NCBI GenBank assembly: GCA_009192285.1
Contig: CM018603.1
Location: 7,277,408-7,341,407, forward strand
Reading direction: 5' to 3'
Length of the DNA: 64,000 nucleotides
Source: Morchella semilibera
Lineage: Eukaryota; Ascomycota; Pezizomycetes; Pezizales; Morchellaceae
The notes under the pieces were generated by a model that saw only the letters and a list, made by a program, of their open reading frames with translations, had not been told where the DNA came from and did not search any database. The stretch's first letter is position 1. Every line of letters starts with the position of its first letter. Both the position numbers and the translations under genes were made by a program. Positions 11,615 through 24,654 of the stretch are shown in pieces.

Positions 11615-14025
11615 ATGACAACTATAAACCCAGTGTTTAGAGCGAGGGACATTCCTGTAGACGCCGACCTAAACAAGGTCATAACCACACTCGGGGAAGC
11701 ATATTCAGGCTTCTCTGTCCACCGCGATTTGTGTGCCATTGTCCCATCACCTTACACTACTACCCATAAGTCAGCCTTAATCCAGTTCTTCCGTCCCCCC
11801 CCAGCCCTAGCGAGACTAGGCACTCCTAACCAGAGGGATACTTTGGACCTCGACTTTGGGCGTCCGAATATGACTACGTTGACCCTTGATAAGGACTTCT
11901 ATGAGTTGACACAGCTATACGAGCCGAAACCACTACCGATTACCGCAGAGTACGTTCTTCCTTCCCCATTCCTCTTGGGGTAATTGAGATGATCTGAGAC
12001 TGCTCTCTTTAATGTATCTAGTATTGTAGCGGTTTCCGGGTTGAACGGGCACGCATACGGTTCATGGCGGAGCAAAGGGGGCGGGAAAATGTGGCTTCGG
12101 GATTTTCTATCCAAAGACCTTCCATCATGTAGAACAATGATATTTGGATGTAATACGAAACTGAGTGATAATTCCGACTATGAAATCTCCGATTATGCTG
12201 CGACGCTGTTGGGAGAGCTAGTGAAAGCCAGAAGGACGACGGAGGTGAGCAGACTGTGATCGCTACCGTGTGATTATGAGAGATCCTGGGCTAATTCCCC
12301 TTTGTCTTCCTCCGTATGCTCTAGGAGAAGGCAAGGCCCATAGTCTTCGTCGGACATAGCTTCGGCGGAGTTATTATCGCTCAGGTAGTTATATATTCTC
12401 ACACCTTTTTCTAGAACCCACCCAACATCGAGCAGTCCTAACATGACCCACCAGGCGATCGTTAAAGCACGCGCGGACACTCAGGGCATCCGCGAATGGA
12501 AGAATATTTTCGATAGTACACGTGGGATCGCGTTTTTTGGAACACCGCATCAAGGCCTTAATCTAGATGACCTGCAGGGCATGCTCAAGGAGGGGTCCCC
12601 AAGGAAACGTCTTCTCGATGCTCTAAAGCCCGGAAGTTCACAGTTGAAGGAGGAGTTGCCCAAATTCGTCGAATGTTGCGATAACATCAAGATTATTACA
12701 TTCTACGAGGTCAAACCAACCAATAGAGTGGTAACGGTGAGTGCGCTGATTCGTTCTGGCCAACTGGCTAGCTTCTCCGATATACAATATATTCCACGTT
12801 CATAGGCTAACATGTAGAACGCACTTCAAAAAAGAGTCCAGAGGGCGTTTCGACAGCCTCTGGCGATCCCAGGGTGAGAGTTGACCGAGACTCAGCCATT
12901 TTAAAGCTCCCAAGCAACACGGAGCAGGCCTACGTTACTGATGGAGATCACTCCGATATGGTCAAGTTCAAGCATAACCAGGAGAGGTCATACCTGACCT
13001 TTCTCGATTTTTTCAGGAAGCTTGATCTCAGTCCCAGGAACGCAACCCCTGCACCCGCAAATCCCGCACCAGGACCAGCACCCGCATACCCCACACAGCC
13101 CAGACCACCTTCCTCCACACCGAGTCAACCAGCACCAGGACCAGCAGCACCCACATACCCCACACAGCCCAGACCACCTCCCTCAACCCCGAGTCAACCG
13201 CCACCACCAGTGCGTAACAATGAGGAAGGGGGACGGGCCCTTATAAATGCCTCCAGTCAGGGGGATGTGGGAACGGTACAGATGCTCCTAGGAGCTGGAG
13301 TCAGCCCTGAATGGCTGTCAACAGATGGGAGTGGGATTAGGGCATTACACGCTGCAGCCATTGGGGGGCATGTGCCGGTGGTGCGGTTACTCTTGCAATA
13401 CGGAGCAGCCATCGACGCGGTGGAAGCCCAGGGCCGGAATGCCCTACACCTTGCTGCAATAAGCAACAGGCCTGATGTCGTTAGAGAGTTAATACAGGCG
13501 CATATCGCAAGGCGCATAAGCCTGGACATCCAGGATAGGTCTGGATATAGCGCGCTTCACTACGCTGCCGCGATGGGGCATCAAGCAGTTGTGGAGGCCC
13601 TTCTACAGAGTGGCGCGGCTGTTGGACTCAGGGCCCCCGACGGAAGTACTCCATTGGCTCTTGCAGCCGGTGCTGGACACAGGGGGGTGATATCCCTTCT
13701 TTTGGCACGGGGGGCAGAGGTAAACGCGGTGGACAACAGAGGAATGACACCATTATCTCTGGCCTCCAAGAATGGCCAAGCTGGGGCGGTGGAAGAACTG
13801 CTTGGAAGGGAGGCTCTCATCGACCCTGTCGATGCCTACAATAATTCCGCGATAGACTATGCCAATGCCGGGGGTCATAGGAGAGTTGTTGAGATCCTTT
13901 CAATCGTCAGACAGCAGCGCATCGCACGACTGGCACAGCGAGCACCAGGGCTTCAGGCACAAGCCGGCGCTTCGATTCTTGGGTTTGGTCTATCTTTTGG
14001 CGCCCAAAGCACATACTGGCCTTAG
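11615..14025 (+). CDS. SesB-like alpha/beta hydrolase with ankyrin repeats, about 696 aa
   Basis: Exons are 11615-11949, 12022-12244, 12325-12384, 12455-12736 and 12835-14025. The ATG sits in CCACCATGA. The N-terminal half is a lipase-type alpha/beta hydrolase: IVAVSGLNGHAYGSW at about 112-126, nucleophile elbow GHSFGG (Ser198), FFGTPHQG at about 233-240 and candidate catalytic His in TDGDH (about 339). A Pro-rich linker with two similar PRPPSSTPSQP-type units follows, then six or seven ankyrin repeats (for example ALHLAAISNRPDVV and TPLALAAGAGHRGV) to the C-terminus. In the known family (SesB, DUF676/SERAC1-like) this hydrolase is an N-terminal effector module of fungal NLR-like receptors. 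Here it joins ankyrins without a NACHT or NB-ARC ATPase. The last intron acceptor (12834) is weak and was chosen for frame and an upstream CTAAC. Confidence 0.85.
13242..13905 (+). repeat. Ankyrin-repeat coding region
   Basis: About six or seven 33-residue units with the xTPLxxAxxxGHxxVVxxLLxxGA pattern. Representative cores are ALHAAAIGGHVPVVRLLL, ALHYAAAMGHQAVVEALL and TPLALAAGAGHRGVISLL. One unit is stretched by an insertion (AHIARRISLDIQD). The repeats are diverged at DNA level, so they are not a recent amplification. Confidence 0.85.
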
Positions 14026-15957
14026 GGTTATTGGTTTTGTTTGGTCCTTGATTAGGTAAATACATATCCGGTGAATCATGGTCATTGATTAATTGATTGA
14101 TAGTTCTTAACTGCCCGTGGATTATGGTAATCAAGGTTGAAATTAAAGTCTCCTGGATGTGTGCGGTAGAGGAGCGAGACAAAACCAATGGCTAGAGTTC
14201 TCTTGGTTCGGGTTTTGGATTTACTGTATTCTTATTGAACGATACTCAGCCGAGTATATATTCATACTATAACTTAATTTGATTACTTCAAGTGGGTACT
14301 GCCGAATGGTTCTACCATAACATTTTGTTTCTCCTTTTGCAAATGATGCCTACGAAATTCTGGGCAGTAGACTAGGCTCTTGTGAGGGTATTTCTTCATA
14401 TAGGGGCAGATGACCACGGCCACCCCGCTGTATAGTGTGCGGCATTACCAGAGGCTCGGGGCACCGTGTGGCCCAGCGAAAGATATACAGTATATATATG
14501 GGTCGTGCAAGGACCAAACCACTCATAAATTCTCTTTATGCATATACTTCTTAGGTAGCTGATTATCGATTGCGCTTTGACAATTGTCAATATATTTAAT
14601 TGATCAAAAAACACGGACAATTAATGAGTTAAAGCAGGAGAGTATGCAGAAACGTGGGCAGCATAGGAAAGCAGGAGCCGATCGGAGTTAGCAACGAAAA
14701 CCCTAACCCTCTGGTAGTGTTAACTATAGTAGCTTTAGAATAATACGGCATTCGGTCACCACCGGTAGCTGTTTGGCATGGATATGTAGGTCCTTGGTAG
14801 TACGTGTAGGATTAACGATCTCGTGGAAGCTATGTTCGATCCTATCCAACAGTCCACCCCCACATATAAATGAGGTTGGTGGGTGCGCCTTGTAAATCTA
14901 TCTGTGCATGGCGCTACACCCCCCTCTATTAACCAATATCTAGGGTTGTCTGTATAGTCATAAGGGGGGTTTTCTACCATGATGTCAATGATCTGATTAC
15001 ATGGTACAGGGGTTATAGACAGCTAGTAATCATGAAGCGCGTCAGTCTCTGTTCGGTTTGGCTTTAGGGTTACTACAGGCTGAGTATGGTATGTAGGTCG
15101 CATCGTATAACTTCCTTAGATATACTTATATTTACCGATTCATGCACATACGGAAACTACATGTAGTTAATCTGGTTCTCTGGTTGCACAGGCTCATCAT
15201 GACTGCAAGGCAGAGTGCATTTTATAGCGGGGGGTAGATCAGACAGGTCTTTTTTTTTTTAACTCCTTTATATAATTATATCAAAAGATTACGATGTACT
15301 GAATCTATATAAGTAGAATGTGATCGATCTATTTCTTAAAGTTGGGATCGGAGGCACCTACTGCAAACAGTCATCCCTTTTCCCTCTTTTCCTTGCTCTC
15401 TAATGCTTCTTGTTCTTCGACCCCATAGAATTGTTCCTTATGACTAGTGGATTGAGTAAGATTCAATGAACCAAGTACTAACGGTAATCCATTTTTGAAC
15501 GCCCTAGCTATAAGGGCTGTATAAGGCGCATTAAACCTACATTCCCTTCTGCGCACATGCTCTGAAGTCTAGCTTTTATCAAGTACTTTACATAATGTCT
15601 TGACGGACGAAATCCTCTCTAGTCGTCATTACTCAATATCCTAGGACTGTGAGATTATAGACCTGCGATGTTTACTGGTGGTTGCTATAATTTTCCAATG
15701 GAGAATGGTTCAAGTACATGACTGGCTAGCCGCTACTCCCGCACGAGAATGGTACCCTTTTTTGAATGTAGTTGCTATGTTCTCTAGCTACCTAAGTGAA
15801 ACAACCCTCAAAGTTCGCCCCCTAAACCCACACGAGACGTATACAACCAAGATATAAAGCTCCAAAGCAACACTCCCCTTCTAAACCCTGCGCCCGCCAT
15901 GATAGTTTGGTAGGTAAGCATAAAGTAATAGTAGCGTAAGTACCTTTCGTCCATCTA
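14026..15957. other. Gene-free spacer
   Basis: The only frames are short and AT-rich, with no domain-like composition. A short AACCCTAACCCTC word near 14698 resembles telomere sequence but is too short to call. This is the intergenic space between the convergent hydrolase genes. Both stop codons face it, so terminators probably lie near 14.1 and 15.9 kb. Confidence 0.5.
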
Positions 15958-17353
15958 TCACTGGTTTCTAAGGGCATCTTTGTAGATCTTACGGACATCA
16001 ACCTTCATACGCTGAATGATCGTTTTACCATTTGAGTCATCAGGCGACATGAACCTACACATTTCTCGATGTGTCTTGTCCAAGGGCACAACCCGGCCCC
16101 CGCTAGGACCCGACCTTGCTGAGCCTTCGTTTACCACCTGTTGCAAGCCATGGAATTAGTGTGAGCACATGATATAGGTTTTACATTCTTACTATAACGC
16201 CTGTTCCCGGCTCTGCCATCGTTTCGTAAAATGTCGTTATAGCAATGCCATTTGCTCTTTCTGTGAATGAGTCTGAAAGATCCAGCAGCTCCGGAGACCA
16301 GGTCCCCAGTGCCTTGGCGGTCTGAGATGTATTAGCCATCCCCAGACTACCCGACATTCTCCCAAGCGTCTCAGCCCAAGCTTTGACATCCGCTCCTGCG
16401 TGTGGGGTGCTATAAAAGTGAATGGCCTTGGTACTGGCGAGAATGTGTCCAAGTGATGAGTTGGAGTGTGCTATATTCAGAGCCTACAACATGAGCAGAT
16501 GAATTAGCCATTGGGATATAACCGATCACAGTTGGGTGGTTTGGGTTTATTACCTGTTTAATAACCAGCCCACCCAAGGAATGGCCTATAAATATAATGG
16601 GTCGAGTTCTCTATGAGAGATCAGTGAAGGTTTCGGTCTATCTTATTATGGGATTTGCCTACATCCTCATCTTGCCTTAGATCGTCATCATCGAGTCCGT
16701 TGAGAAGAGCGGATGCAAAGCTCTGGAGACGTTTGGTGTTGGCCTCCGCAGGTTGGACGAAGATAGATGCGTCGTATCCAAACGTGAGAACCCTCACGTA
16801 CGAGGAATCCTGGTTAAGAACATCCTTCTTCAGGATATCGGGAAGGATATCGGAAAGCCACAATTTAGAGTCACGACCGTCGGTTGCGGTCCAGGTTTTA
16901 ATGGCGTCTCCGCCAAGTCCATGAACGGCGACAATGCTACGTATCAAGATATATCAGTACTAGGTTTTACTTGAGGATAGCCCCTCGTTACCCAGCTATT
17001 GGTGCGACGACTACTCACTCCACTAATATAGACCGTTCTTCTCCTTCGGGGGGATACAGGGTACGAAGCCCATAGGTGTTCGGCTATATCACAGATTCAG
17101 AGGGATGACACTACTATCAAGAAGGATAGGCCTACATACGTCAACATCGAAATGTTCCCTATCGAGATATTCGCCCATGATTGTTAAGAGCTTGTGAGTT
17201 CGACGTATTTGTGTGAGTATGGAAGTGTGTTCGGCAGGGTCAGAATAAGAATTCACTGGCCCTGGCTGAGTTGTTTCAATAGCGGATATGCTCTCTTTTA
17301 AGGTGAAGGCCTTAATATCTCTTGAGGTCGGCTTAAAGTTGAGAACTAGAGCG
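15958..17353 (-). CDS. SesB-like alpha/beta hydrolase, compact; 5' end unresolved
   Basis: Exons on the minus strand are 17353-17140, 17083-17019, 16936-16663, 16610-16554, 16483-16193 and 16137-15958. All joins keep frame. Motifs in order are YGLRTLYPPEGEE, VDIVAVHGLGGDAIKTW, PIIFIGHSLGGLVIKQ (Ser nucleophile), FYSTPHAG and PLDKTHREMCRF (candidate catalytic His). Exon pattern and phases match the gene at 22379-24368. The first exon listed opens mid-codon after a CCTTCAG acceptor, so a further upstream exon with the true start is expected. An in-frame ATG at 17178 is the conservative alternative. No ATPase or repeat domain follows: it ends after KIYKDALRNQ. The glycine of the usual GTPHxG is replaced by Ser. 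Confidence 0.8.
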
Positions 17354-20300
17354 CTGAAGGCGGGGATAAGTGTGCGAATTGAGAGTTAGGATTTGCGTAG
17401 GAGCAGGTTTGTATCTACGTACCGCGTGCATAGAGAGGTAAGCAAGGCCTAGAGATATTATGGATTATCACAACTATATAACTTACTGAGATGCAAGAAC
17501 TGGACAACTAACAGAGACACATGAACCCAACCACACCACCAAAGAAGTCCAATATAAAGTATTGATGAATGTTTGTATATCCCCTCACTGCTGTCCGGTC
17601 CCTTCTGTAACCCCAATGCCAATTTTAGTCATCGTTGGAAGGCCAAGGCCTACTGCGTCCCACCTCCCTTGATAATTCGCAGTACTACAACCGATCAAGT
17701 AATAATATGAGTTTCATACTTACACGTATACATACATGATTGTGTTTTTATGAGAATAAGACCTTCGCGTTACATTTATCGTCACTAATCGCCAGGAATA
17801 ACTACACCCCACCCTCCCCCTAGCTATGATTTTTGGCCCACTGAAGTCTTGGATCGAGGCATGCGGATTTATACATGGCTACGGGTTGGTCGCGGGGAGT
17901 CTCATTTTCATAAAAGCATATACATGTACATGTACATGATTGTCGGCGGAAGCTGCGTTTCAATAGTCTATACAGTGTCTTCGCTATATCACGCAGCCCA
18001 TATATTAATCATGCGCACCGAGCGCGTTTGGGGGGCTTCTAACGAGGGGTAAATATGCAGTCATTGTCGCAATTAATTCTTCACGCAGAAATATCATTGG
18101 TCTTCTGCGCAGCCCTGCGCATGGGCGTAGGCCTTCGACGATCCAAGAGGAAATATGCGTTGCCAGCGCACCAACCATCGGTTGTACTCTACTCGTTCCC
18201 CCGGATATAAAAATTACAAGGAAATTTGGGCAACGAGCAGCAGTTGAGTCCGGGCCTGATTGGCCGACATGAGCGACAGGGGTTAATTGTTTAGTCACAA
18301 TGTCAGAGTGCTGTGCACTCACGATTGAACGAACTCTAACTGACGGAAGGGGTAGGAGGACGGGGCCGAGGGCTCTCCATAATTCTAAAAGAAAGTTTAG
18401 AAATTAATTACTAGTAACGAGAACCACTAAACTACGTAATATTACCTGCTGGTGATTGACAGGGGCGATGTAAAATTAATCTGGCTCGAGCTCCCAACCA
18501 AAATTGGGTCGCTTCACATCTCTTCCAGCCGTGGGAACAAATTAATTGATTCGTTTCCCGGGGACGGTTGTGGAAAAAGCAGTACAAAAGATCCATTTCC
18601 AAGGCCGGAAGCCCATTTCTGGACAAGCGTGCGTCGTCTCAATTGCATACCTACATGTACCTACACTCGTGTCTCAAAAACCCCCGGGTCTCAAGTAACA
18701 ATAGCGATGATATTTTCTCAACTACAAGAGTGAGCCTTGATACAAGGCTGAACATTTATGTTAAAGAGATGCTAAAGATTGTAAATCTCTCAAAAAAATC
18801 TTTCAAATTAAAAACTATTTATTCAGAACTTGTTTTCCTAGGTTGGGCGACCACATTAATATATATAGCTTGACAATGAATAATCAACCACCCATAAAGA
18901 ATCACCAGATATTGCTAAAGGGTTGTCCATGATTAAAATATGGGTCTCTTTAGTATAGGCCTAGTGTTGATGGAGTCCAAAATTCAAATTATTGATATGG
19001 GTTGAAATCCGGGAGTTTTTGTACATATATCCACTTTATCCCCTTTTTCATAACGGAGTATCCGTTTTTTTTGACACATCAAACTACCTATTGCACATGG
19101 TATCATCTCTTGTGTCTTTCATCTATATCTCTCAGTGCCATTTACTCACATCATGCATGAGCGAGAATGAGAATGCAGTTTTGTGATAAATGAAACGATG
19201 CATTACCTCAGGCAGCCTTTTCTCTCTCCCTATCTTTGCGCTTTCTGCTATCCACTACATGCCCCGCTTATCTGTATGCTATTTTCTGATGCATTGAATT
19301 GGACTTTAATACTCAAGCCCCTTTTTTTAACCCTTGTGTGTATACTTTATTCTATCCATTGCACGTCTCACTACCTTGCACACTAGGATATTATCAATCG
19401 TTTTGACACATTAATTGATGCGTTACACTGGTTATCATTTCTTTCCTCTTTATAAGTACACATTCTCTCTCATATCACTCGTCTCGATGATACTGATAGA
19501 AGGTAATGCTCTTCTTTGACACATTGGATGACTTCCCGGCCCGTAGAAAATTTAGAACCTAGATTTTCTGGCAAGGCTCACGAACAACCAATCATATTAC
19601 TGCGTTCCAGGTTTCTGAAGTTTAGAAATCTTAACCGACCCCTACCCCCTCTGTTCAGATTCAGATTCTGGAACCTAAATTTTCACTGGAGGTCATTGAT
19701 TAATGCATTATCATTGCTTAATGCATTATTCCGGAATCCATTTTCCTCTTACCTATTACACGCTTATGCTAGGACATGGATTTCTGGATGCATCAACCCA
19801 ACCCATCCTTTTCACGACATGTCATTATATTATGCCACATTCCCTACTGTTTCTCGCCATACATCACTTTTTATAATAATTTTCTGGATCCCTTCTTTAC
19901 TGCGTTTTCCGGTGCCAATTACCTCCATTTGTACGACATGTAGCAAGGAATTTATATCACTGTTTTATTAACCTATACTTTCTCTGTCATTCCCTTTCTT
20001 CTACATATTATCCATCTTACTCGCACCTCTACTAATAGCTATGTTCTTTTGAAATTTTAATTAACGTATTAGGTATTGCACGTACAACGTGATCCCACTT
20101 ATTAGCATTTACCGGCCGGCACCTTGTCAATTGTCGATATCCAGTTTCGTTACACACCCCTTACCCTTTTAAATTGTTCAATAGGAGTGACACATAGGCA
20201 CAAAGACTGACACACTACTAGCTATAGCTTACAAAGTATTTCAATGTTGTACATAGAAGAGTAGACAAGGAAAGATGCCTTCCTCCTCTCATGTAGTATG

Positions 20301-22378
20301 CGCGTTCAGGTTTGTGCGTTTAGGTTCGCAAACAGCATACAGCGCTCACGTGTGAGGAAAGAAAGTTCTAGATCAATGTGTTAGAAAAAGACACGTGAAG
20401 AAGTGTGGTATATAAAAAGGTTTAGAAAAAAGGGATATCATCAAAGCACTGGTCGTAGTATATATGGATAAAAGTAAAAGGGACAGGAAAGAGCCACGAC
20501 GGGTAGCCGGCGAGGGTTGGTAAAACACAGTGCATGTTGGAGTGTAGAATAATTGGGTTTTCACATAGAGGGCCTGCGATGACGTAACTGACAGTGGTGA
20601 AGTGTGGAACATGTATATCTGGTAGTATTAAAAAGGCAGCCATTAGGTGTAAACCAAATTTTGAAGAAAAGGAATTTCCCCGATACGCTGAACCGTCTGA
20701 CACGCCTACAGTGGAGTATTATACCATATTACTGTAACAAATTTGTGATAGAAGACAAGAGGAGGTAATTGTATAGGCAATATTAAATAGCAATCGATAG
20801 AAGAAATAGGGGTGCAAGAAAAAGGCAATTCCCAGGTCGGGTACGTTCACGCTGATAAAGGGTGTTTTTGTGAGTAAGGATATGTGTTTTCGAAAATCAA
20901 GAGTATATTAATAAGTGTTCCTCAGAGACACTTGTCCTATGTTTTAGAGTCTAGAGCTATTGTCACCGGTATTAGCAGTGTTGTATCGTATTGCGTTGTG
21001 GAAGTTAAAGGCATATGCTGTTGCTTGCCTTTGGTTGCTACAGCCATTGCCTACCCCATCCTATTGACAAAAATTTGGCTAGTAAGTGTCTGATGAGTGC
21101 TGATACACAAATAATGGCATTATTTGCTAGAGGGTGCACACAGCGTAGAATGAAGAACAATATCATTTGTTTTGCAAATTATGATTTTAAGGGATTTCTG
21201 TGTTCATACCGTTTGGCCCTACTGCATTTTCAAAACCATAGAAGCCAGAGCTGCTGAACATTTCACACCGCTAGCAAACTGTGACTGTCCAGGCCTGCTT
21301 ATACCGGTATAAAGTCATTGTTTTCTTTTGCCAGAAACATGAGGTTGTGGGCACATAGGACGCTCCGTTGGCCAGTGAGGTGTCTTGGTGACCCAGGTTA
21401 GAAACCCGCGGGGCTCACCGACAGGATGTTGAGCCCATATATTTGCTTCCAAAGCTGCCAAACAGATCTCCGAACTGGAACATGAATCCCCCACATCCAC
21501 CACACAGTCTTAGACGGTGTTCGCAACCGTGACGGCCCCGTCTTCCCGGCCGTTGACTGCCGAAGATTAGGACTGGGCGATACAGCAAGTTCCGTCCAGG
21601 CCTAAACAGTTTAGGGCAGCGCGACCGGCAGTCCTGACAAAGCCCAGCAGGCCCTGGCGAGCCCATGCAAGGGCGGTCAAATTAAAATCCTACTTCATAT
21701 GACCGCCAATATTGACCACCGCCCCCGCCGTCGCCTGCAGTCACCCACAGTCCTGATCCTTCATGCAGGGATGTGTGCCATGCCAAGAGAGCCGGCGGTC
21801 ATAACGGCCGTCTGCGGTCACAAGGTGGCCGGGCACATGGTGTCCAGGGATTTCAGAGTAGAAGGCTAGCTCATAGTCATCTATCCGGTCTTGACATCAA
21901 AGACGGACGGATTGACCCGTTGAGAGTAATAGTAATAGTAATAGTAACAGTAACAGTTACTGTCTGGATCTATCCGCTTCTTCGGTTATATGGGTAATGC
22001 ATGATTGCCGCCATTTCTCTTTTAACCCGTAATACATTTAGTGTAAACAACCTTCAATTCGTCAATAAATGTGTTTTAATTCACATCCAGGATATGCATT
22101 GGGCCTCCTGACAAATCATCTGTTGAAGTACAAGTTGCTTAGAGCAAGTGTACGTTGTTTAATCCCATACAGAACCTAGCTAAGAGGGCATAGTAAATAT
22201 GGTATTTCAATTGCGCCTGCATTATAACCTGCTCCTCACCAGGCACCAGTACCCAGGACATAAGAAAAAGTGGAATAAATAATGATCGAATATCAATTCA
22301 ATCTTATCAATCCATATATATATTGTATACACCCAGAGCAACCACATCGGTCAGATATCCTTGGGGGCAGGCGGCCTG
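17354..22378. other. Long gene-poor spacer
   Basis: About 5 kb without a supportable gene. 18.9-20.1 kb is strongly pyrimidine-rich on the plus strand, which produces stop-free frames of Leu/Phe/Ser/Pro composition that I do not accept as genes. 21.34-21.86 kb is an isolated GC-rich island. Its minus-strand frame 21415-21666 (83 aa, several Cys in CQDC and CGGC) has an ATG but no recognisable domain and no splice support. A short AGTAAT/AGTAAC microsatellite lies at 21926-21960. Confidence 0.5.
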
Positions 22379-24368
22379 CTAGGGGGGGGTTGTGGGTAAA
22401 TCTGTGGCCCGGCTGCGGGCCTTTTCTTGCTCGGCCTTTTCTGCCGCGGCTTCTTTGATAATAGTTTCCACTGTTCTCCCAATCCTCTTTAGCACTGTGG
22501 TTGCGTCATTCGCATCCACCTTCGCGAACCTGCAAATGCTTAGGTGATCGCCATCAAGGGGGACAGTTCTTTCGTTTTGGAGACCCAACCGGGCAGATCC
22601 TTCGTCGACAATCTGATACCAATCTTAGTTACATGATATCTGTCGGGGGCATTTTTTTCGGGGACTGCAAGGGAGTATATATAACGTACTATTCTATCAC
22701 CTAAAGCCTTAGTCTCGAAGAATGTTGTAATATTTAACTTCTGAGCCCTTTCAACAAAGTTTGTAGCAAGATCCATGAGCGTGCCAGACCATGTCTTGAA
22801 GTCTTCCAAAGCCCTATCGTTTAATTGTAAACCGGCTGATAGTCTCCCAAGGAGGCGGGCCCACACTCCCAAGTCGCCTCCTGCGTGGGGAGTTCCTAGA
22901 AACATTATGGATTTGGTACTATCCACAATTCTAGGGTACTGATATGATTTGCTGAAGGCTAAGTTTAAGGACTTTTATATGAAGTATAAGCTCATGCATG
23001 CTCAGGCGGTCTGCTTCAATTCAGAATAGACGCTTACCGCTTTGATCACTAGTCCACCAAGTGAATGGCAAATGAACACGATTGGACGATAGGACTAGAC
23101 TCAAGGTTAGCACGCCATTATCCGAACCAATGTTTATGGCCACATGTTTAATACCCCGTCAGGCGACTTTCGGTCCGAGTCTGCAAGATGGTTCAGGAGT
23201 TGCTCTGAAAAGGTAGATAGTCTTCCACTATTCTCGTACGCACTTTGCGTGAATACGCCTGATTGATACCCAAAGGTCATAACACGAGACTTGACATTGC
23301 AGTGGCTCAGAAGGTACTGCGGGAGGAAGTCTCGAAGCCAGAGTTTGCCAGACCCCGTTTCTGTCCAAGCTGAGTACGCATCTTCGGCAAGTCCATGTAT
23401 CGCAATAATACTGAGGAAATAGATTATTAGCTTTAATTGCCCCCTGGCTAGATGAAACCGGGTCTTTAGGTTCGTATAACTTACTCCACTTGGGCATCCT
23501 GCCCACCATCCTCGCCTGGCGGGTGCAATTGGTGAAAGCCTATTGTATGATCCTTGATACGATACTAAGCGTTAGCTCATAGTGCGTGATATGTACACTC
23601 TTCTTGATTCAACTCATATGAGGGCAACCCTACCGGTACGTTTGTACTGGGGTGGCTCCTTGACGGTGTGGTCTCTGCGGCCGGTACTTGTTTTGGAACG
23701 GGATTCTGTTGTGGAGCGGGATTCTGTTGCGGTGCTCCAGTGCCGCCTGATGTTTGTTGGCCGGAGTCCCAAGTGTTTTCTGTGCTTGGTTTTGCTGGTT
23801 GTCTATTGCTTGGCATCTGTCTATAATGTTGTCCTGGGGCATTGTAAGCGTTACAGGGAGAGGGCGACTCTTGCACTCGTGGTTGACAATTGTTCGGCAT
23901 CTGTCCATAATATTGTCCCGGCGGGTTATTCCAAGCGTGAACGAGAGGGGCCGGCGACCCTTGCCCTGGTGGTTGACAATTGTTCGGCATCTGTCCATAA
24001 TATTGTGCCGGGGCATTATACGGGTTGACGAGGGGGGACGACCCTTGCCCTCGTGGTTGACAATTGTTCGGCATCTGTCCATAATATTGTCCCGGGGGAT
24101 TGTAGGTGTTATAGGGAGAGGGCGACCCTTGCACTCGTGGTTGACAATTGTTCGGCATCTGTCCATAATATTGTCCCGGCGGGTTATTCCAGGCGTGGAC
24201 GAGGGGGGCCGGCGACCCTTGCCCTGGTGGTTGACAATTGTTCGGCATCTGTCCATAATATTGTCCCGGGGTATTGTAAGGGTTACCGAGAGGAGGAGAC
24301 CTTTGATCTCGTGCTGAGCATGAGGGCGAGGGTGAGGGCCATGGTGATAGGCTCGGAGCTCCAAACAT
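22379..24368 (-). CDS. SesB-like alpha/beta hydrolase with tandem-repeat N-terminus, 540 aa
   Basis: Six exons on the minus strand: 24368-23597, 23539-23485, 23410-23155, 23094-23038, 22938-22690 and 22612-22379. All splice in frame (1623 nt). Residues 1-257 are a Gly/Pro/Gln/Asn-rich region with six units of about 28-30 aa carrying QYYGQMPNNCQP. The hydrolase follows: FHQLHPPGEDGG, then VDIIAIHGLAEDAYSAW, then the nucleophile elbow FICHSLGG (Ser372), FLGTPHAGGD, and LDGDHLSICRF with the candidate catalytic His. The Gly before HSxGG is Cys here, which is unusual but need not abolish activity. It ends in an acidic/Ala-Glu-rich helix and a PTTPP tail. The low-complexity N-terminus recalls a prion-like or scaffold region, which is inference only. 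Confidence 0.85.
23810..24290 (-). repeat. In-frame coding tandem repeat, 84/90 bp units
   Basis: The plus-strand word GGTTGACAATTGTTCGGC recurs at about 23881, 23971, 24055, 24138 and 24229. Spacings are 84 and 90 bp, both multiples of three. The two spacer types (encoding LVHAWNN or YNxYN tails) recur, suggesting a higher-order unit. Because units lack stops, two other frames also stay open. Those are shadows. Confidence 0.9.
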
Positions 24369-24654
24369 TGCTGATTTCAGTGCGTGAATAATAATGATCG
24401 TTGGGCTTCTAGTTTAGTTGATGGCTAGATGATATGATATAGCGTTAGGTGGTTGACAATCCTAATGAGCTATATATAATACATAACCTTGAAATATATT
24501 ATGTACATGTAGTTATAGTCTCCCGAATCAAAAATCTCGAGCTACAGGGGCTAACAAGGGTTCTTCCCACTAGGCAGTAATGCGCTGAGCCTTTAACAAT
24601 CCTGCAGCCTGAGAGTCTCTAGCGCTTCATTGTTTACTTCCGCAATGTCATCCC

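Noticed and set aside
19516-19971. 151-codon plus-strand frame
   Set aside because: Leu/Phe/Ser/Pro-rich translation of a pyrimidine-rich tract, without motif or splice support.
11615-24368. Full NLR with NACHT or NB-ARC domain
   Set aside because: No Walker A (GxxxxGKT/S) or Walker B pattern was found in any reading frame consistent with the hydrolase genes.
23630-24391. Long open frames of 244, 187 and 112 codons in other frames over the hydrolase N-terminal repeat
   Set aside because: They exist because the tandem unit has no stops and a length divisible by three. Only the frame that splices into the hydrolase core is accepted.
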